Shown here one piece after another: positions 63,901-64,000 of a DNA stretch of 64,000 bases (positions are counted from its first letter, which is position 1; every line of letters starts with the position of its first letter). A program made the translations under genes and the position numbers. This DNA comes from JACCXE01 sp963718605 (lineage in GTDB: Bacteria > Actinomycetota > Acidimicrobiia > Acidimicrobiales > JACCXE01), in contig OY970363.1 in the NCBI GenBank assembly GCA_963718605.1, forward strand, positions 620,001-684,000, written 5' to 3'. The notes under the pieces were generated by a model. That model saw nothing but the letters and a program-made list of their open reading frames with translations. It was not told the origin of the DNA and searched no databases.

Positions 63901-64000
63901 GAGCCCCCAGGCGTAGACCGCGCCCGTCGAGGTCAGCGTCAAACTGTGGCTGTTACCGGCACTCACCGCAGTCGCGACCACACCGCCGGGCAGGCCAACC
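60913..64000 (-). CDS. RCC1-repeat protein with Ig-like insertions, 5' end outside the window
   Basis: At least 1028 residues; the frame is still open at base 64000, so the N-terminus is missing. Fifteen RCC1-type repeats of about 50 residues are visible, each with SHSLA(L/V)TSTGAVYAWG and GQLGDG segments, which should form beta-propellers. Two inserted domains of about 115 residues (each SPRLT...GGDANN) interrupt the propeller, resembling bacterial Ig-like modules, with Cys pairs. It ends with a stop at 60913-60915. Such proteins are usually exported; the signal cannot be seen. The repeat DNA is highly similar and likely to recombine. Confidence 0.88.
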   Translation of the reverse strand, partial: VGLPGGVVATAVSAGNSHSLTLTSTGAVYAWGLNGNGQLGDGTTTQRTSPVLVNLPAGVVANAVSAGGSHSLAVTSPRLTTSALAVAGAGTAIPRTAISAAFAGAATTGTITFTVFGPQPSAPSTCTSGGTTVGTATVAGNGTYNPSAAFLPPSTGTYWWYASYGGDANNAAAASTCGAGMALTNVRSAYAWGNNGSGQLGDGTVTQRTSPVPVGLPAGVTATAVSAGANHILAVTSTGAVYAWGSNGNGQLGDGSTTNRTSPVLVGLPAGATATAVSAGTFHSLALTSTGAVYAWGFNGTTGRLGDGTTTQRTSPVLVNLPAGVTATAVSAGNAHSLAVTSTGAVYAWGSNGNGQLGDATVTARTSPVLVGLPAGVTATAVRGGSDHSLAATSTGAVYAWGYNGNGQLGDGTVTQRTSPVLVSLPAGVTATAVSAGAGGNHSLAATSTGAVYAWGLNTNGQLGVGDTAQRNSPVLVGLPAGVTATAVSAGTSHSLAATSTGVVYAWGLNTNGQLGDGSVTQRTSPVLVGLPAGLAATAVSAGTSHSLAVTSPRLTSSAPAVAAAGTAIPASGVRAALAGAASPTGTISFRVFGPQASPPTVCTSGGTTVGGAVGVAGNGTYQASAGFLPPNAGTYWWYASYGGDANNAAASTCGAGMALTNVRSAYAWGSNASGQLGDGTTTNRTSPVPVGLPSGVTATAVSGGDSHSLAVTSTGAVYAWGRNSSGQLGDGSITDRTSAVLVGLPAGVTATAVSAGGNHSLALTSTGAVYAWGDNAFGQLGDASTTQRTSPVLVGLPAGVTATAVSAGANHSLVVTSTGAVYAWGFNGSGQLGDASTTNRTSPVPVGLPGGVTATAVSAGSSHSLVVTSTGAVYAWGLNTNGQLGDGSTTQRTSPVLVGLPAGVTATAVSAGAGFHSLALTSTGAVYTWGANGNGQLGDGTTTQRISPVLVNLPAGVTATAVSAGNSHSLALTSTGAVYAWGLNGNGQLGDGTTTQRTSPVLVNLPAGVTASAVSAGTLHSFALTSR
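60940..64000 (-). repeat. Tandem RCC1 DNA repeats, about 150-156 bases per unit
   Basis: Two blocks of near-identical units separated by two copies of a domain-encoding insert (about 61990-62340 and 63425-63775 on this strand). The inserts are themselves close to each other in sequence, as seen in the shared segment around the GGDANN codons. The pattern also keeps the opposite strand free of stops over 2.6 kb, creating a false long frame. Confidence 0.8.

Noticed and set aside
60940..64000. Possible CRISPR-like repeat array
   Set aside because: Units of about 150 bases lie in frame in a coding gene and translate to RCC1 repeats without spacers.

Overview
The window is high-GC DNA, densely packed with genes, from what looks like an uncultured soil or aquatic actinobacterium. 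An acidimicrobial or mycobacterium-like lineage would fit, but this is inferred from style only. The signs are frequent GTG and TTG starts, many TetR/HxlR/MarR/SARP regulators, P450s, acyl-CoA and VOC-type catabolic enzymes, a group II truncated hemoglobin and several branched-chain-amino-acid-type (HAAT) ABC transporters. I found no rRNA, tRNA, CRISPR array, phage or insertion sequence. No gene-free gap exceeds about 300 bases.

Layout. 1-6835: two very large, translationally coupled genes of unknown function. 19469-6874 (minus): a 12.6 kb block reading TetR, alpha/beta hydrolase, exported anchored protein, HAAT binding protein, a four-domain fused ABC transporter, alpha-galactosidase and beta-mannosidase. 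The genes after the hydrolase are joined by 4-base stop/start overlaps. 19513-23122 (minus): VOC protein, TetR, Tat-exported esterase behind a long palindromic operator, and a cytochrome P450 that appears frameshifted near its end. 23227-25327 (plus): truncated hemoglobin, aldo/keto reductase, spermidine-synthase-like protein. 25338-34697: SARP/BTAD ATPase regulator, cupin, NTF2-like protein, HxlR regulator with a divergent acyl-CoA-dehydrogenase-fold enzyme, FAD oxidoreductase, secreted esterase and divergent TetR. 34704-37848: extradiol-dioxygenase-like protein, small zinc ribbon, an HTH/nucleotidyltransferase pair resembling a toxin-antitoxin module, and a small membrane protein.

44919-37954 (minus): a second HAAT transporter locus paralogous to the first, with the same exported anchored protein and binding protein, but with the transporter split into a fused permease pair and a fused ATPase pair, plus an 82-residue membrane protein. 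45007-55728: hypothetical protein, secreted metzincin protease, FAD monooxygenase, short P450, cupin with divergent MarR and alkyltransferase-like protein, MFS exporter plus thioesterase opposite an HxlR regulator, a DUF1905 remnant and a 2-oxoglutarate oxygenase. 56005-60697: surface protein with a Gly-Ser repeat stalk, then a TetR-SDR-phosphotransferase operon divergent from a third HAAT-type binding protein around a double operator. 60913-64000: an RCC1-repeat protein running off the window.

Most notable points: the two paralogous HAAT loci sharing an undescribed exported, C-terminally anchored protein family; the LivH-LivM-LivF-LivG single-chain fusion coupled to two glycoside hydrolases; several clear palindromic operators that pair regulators with targets; and the apparent P450-esterase fusion that is better read as a frameshift.
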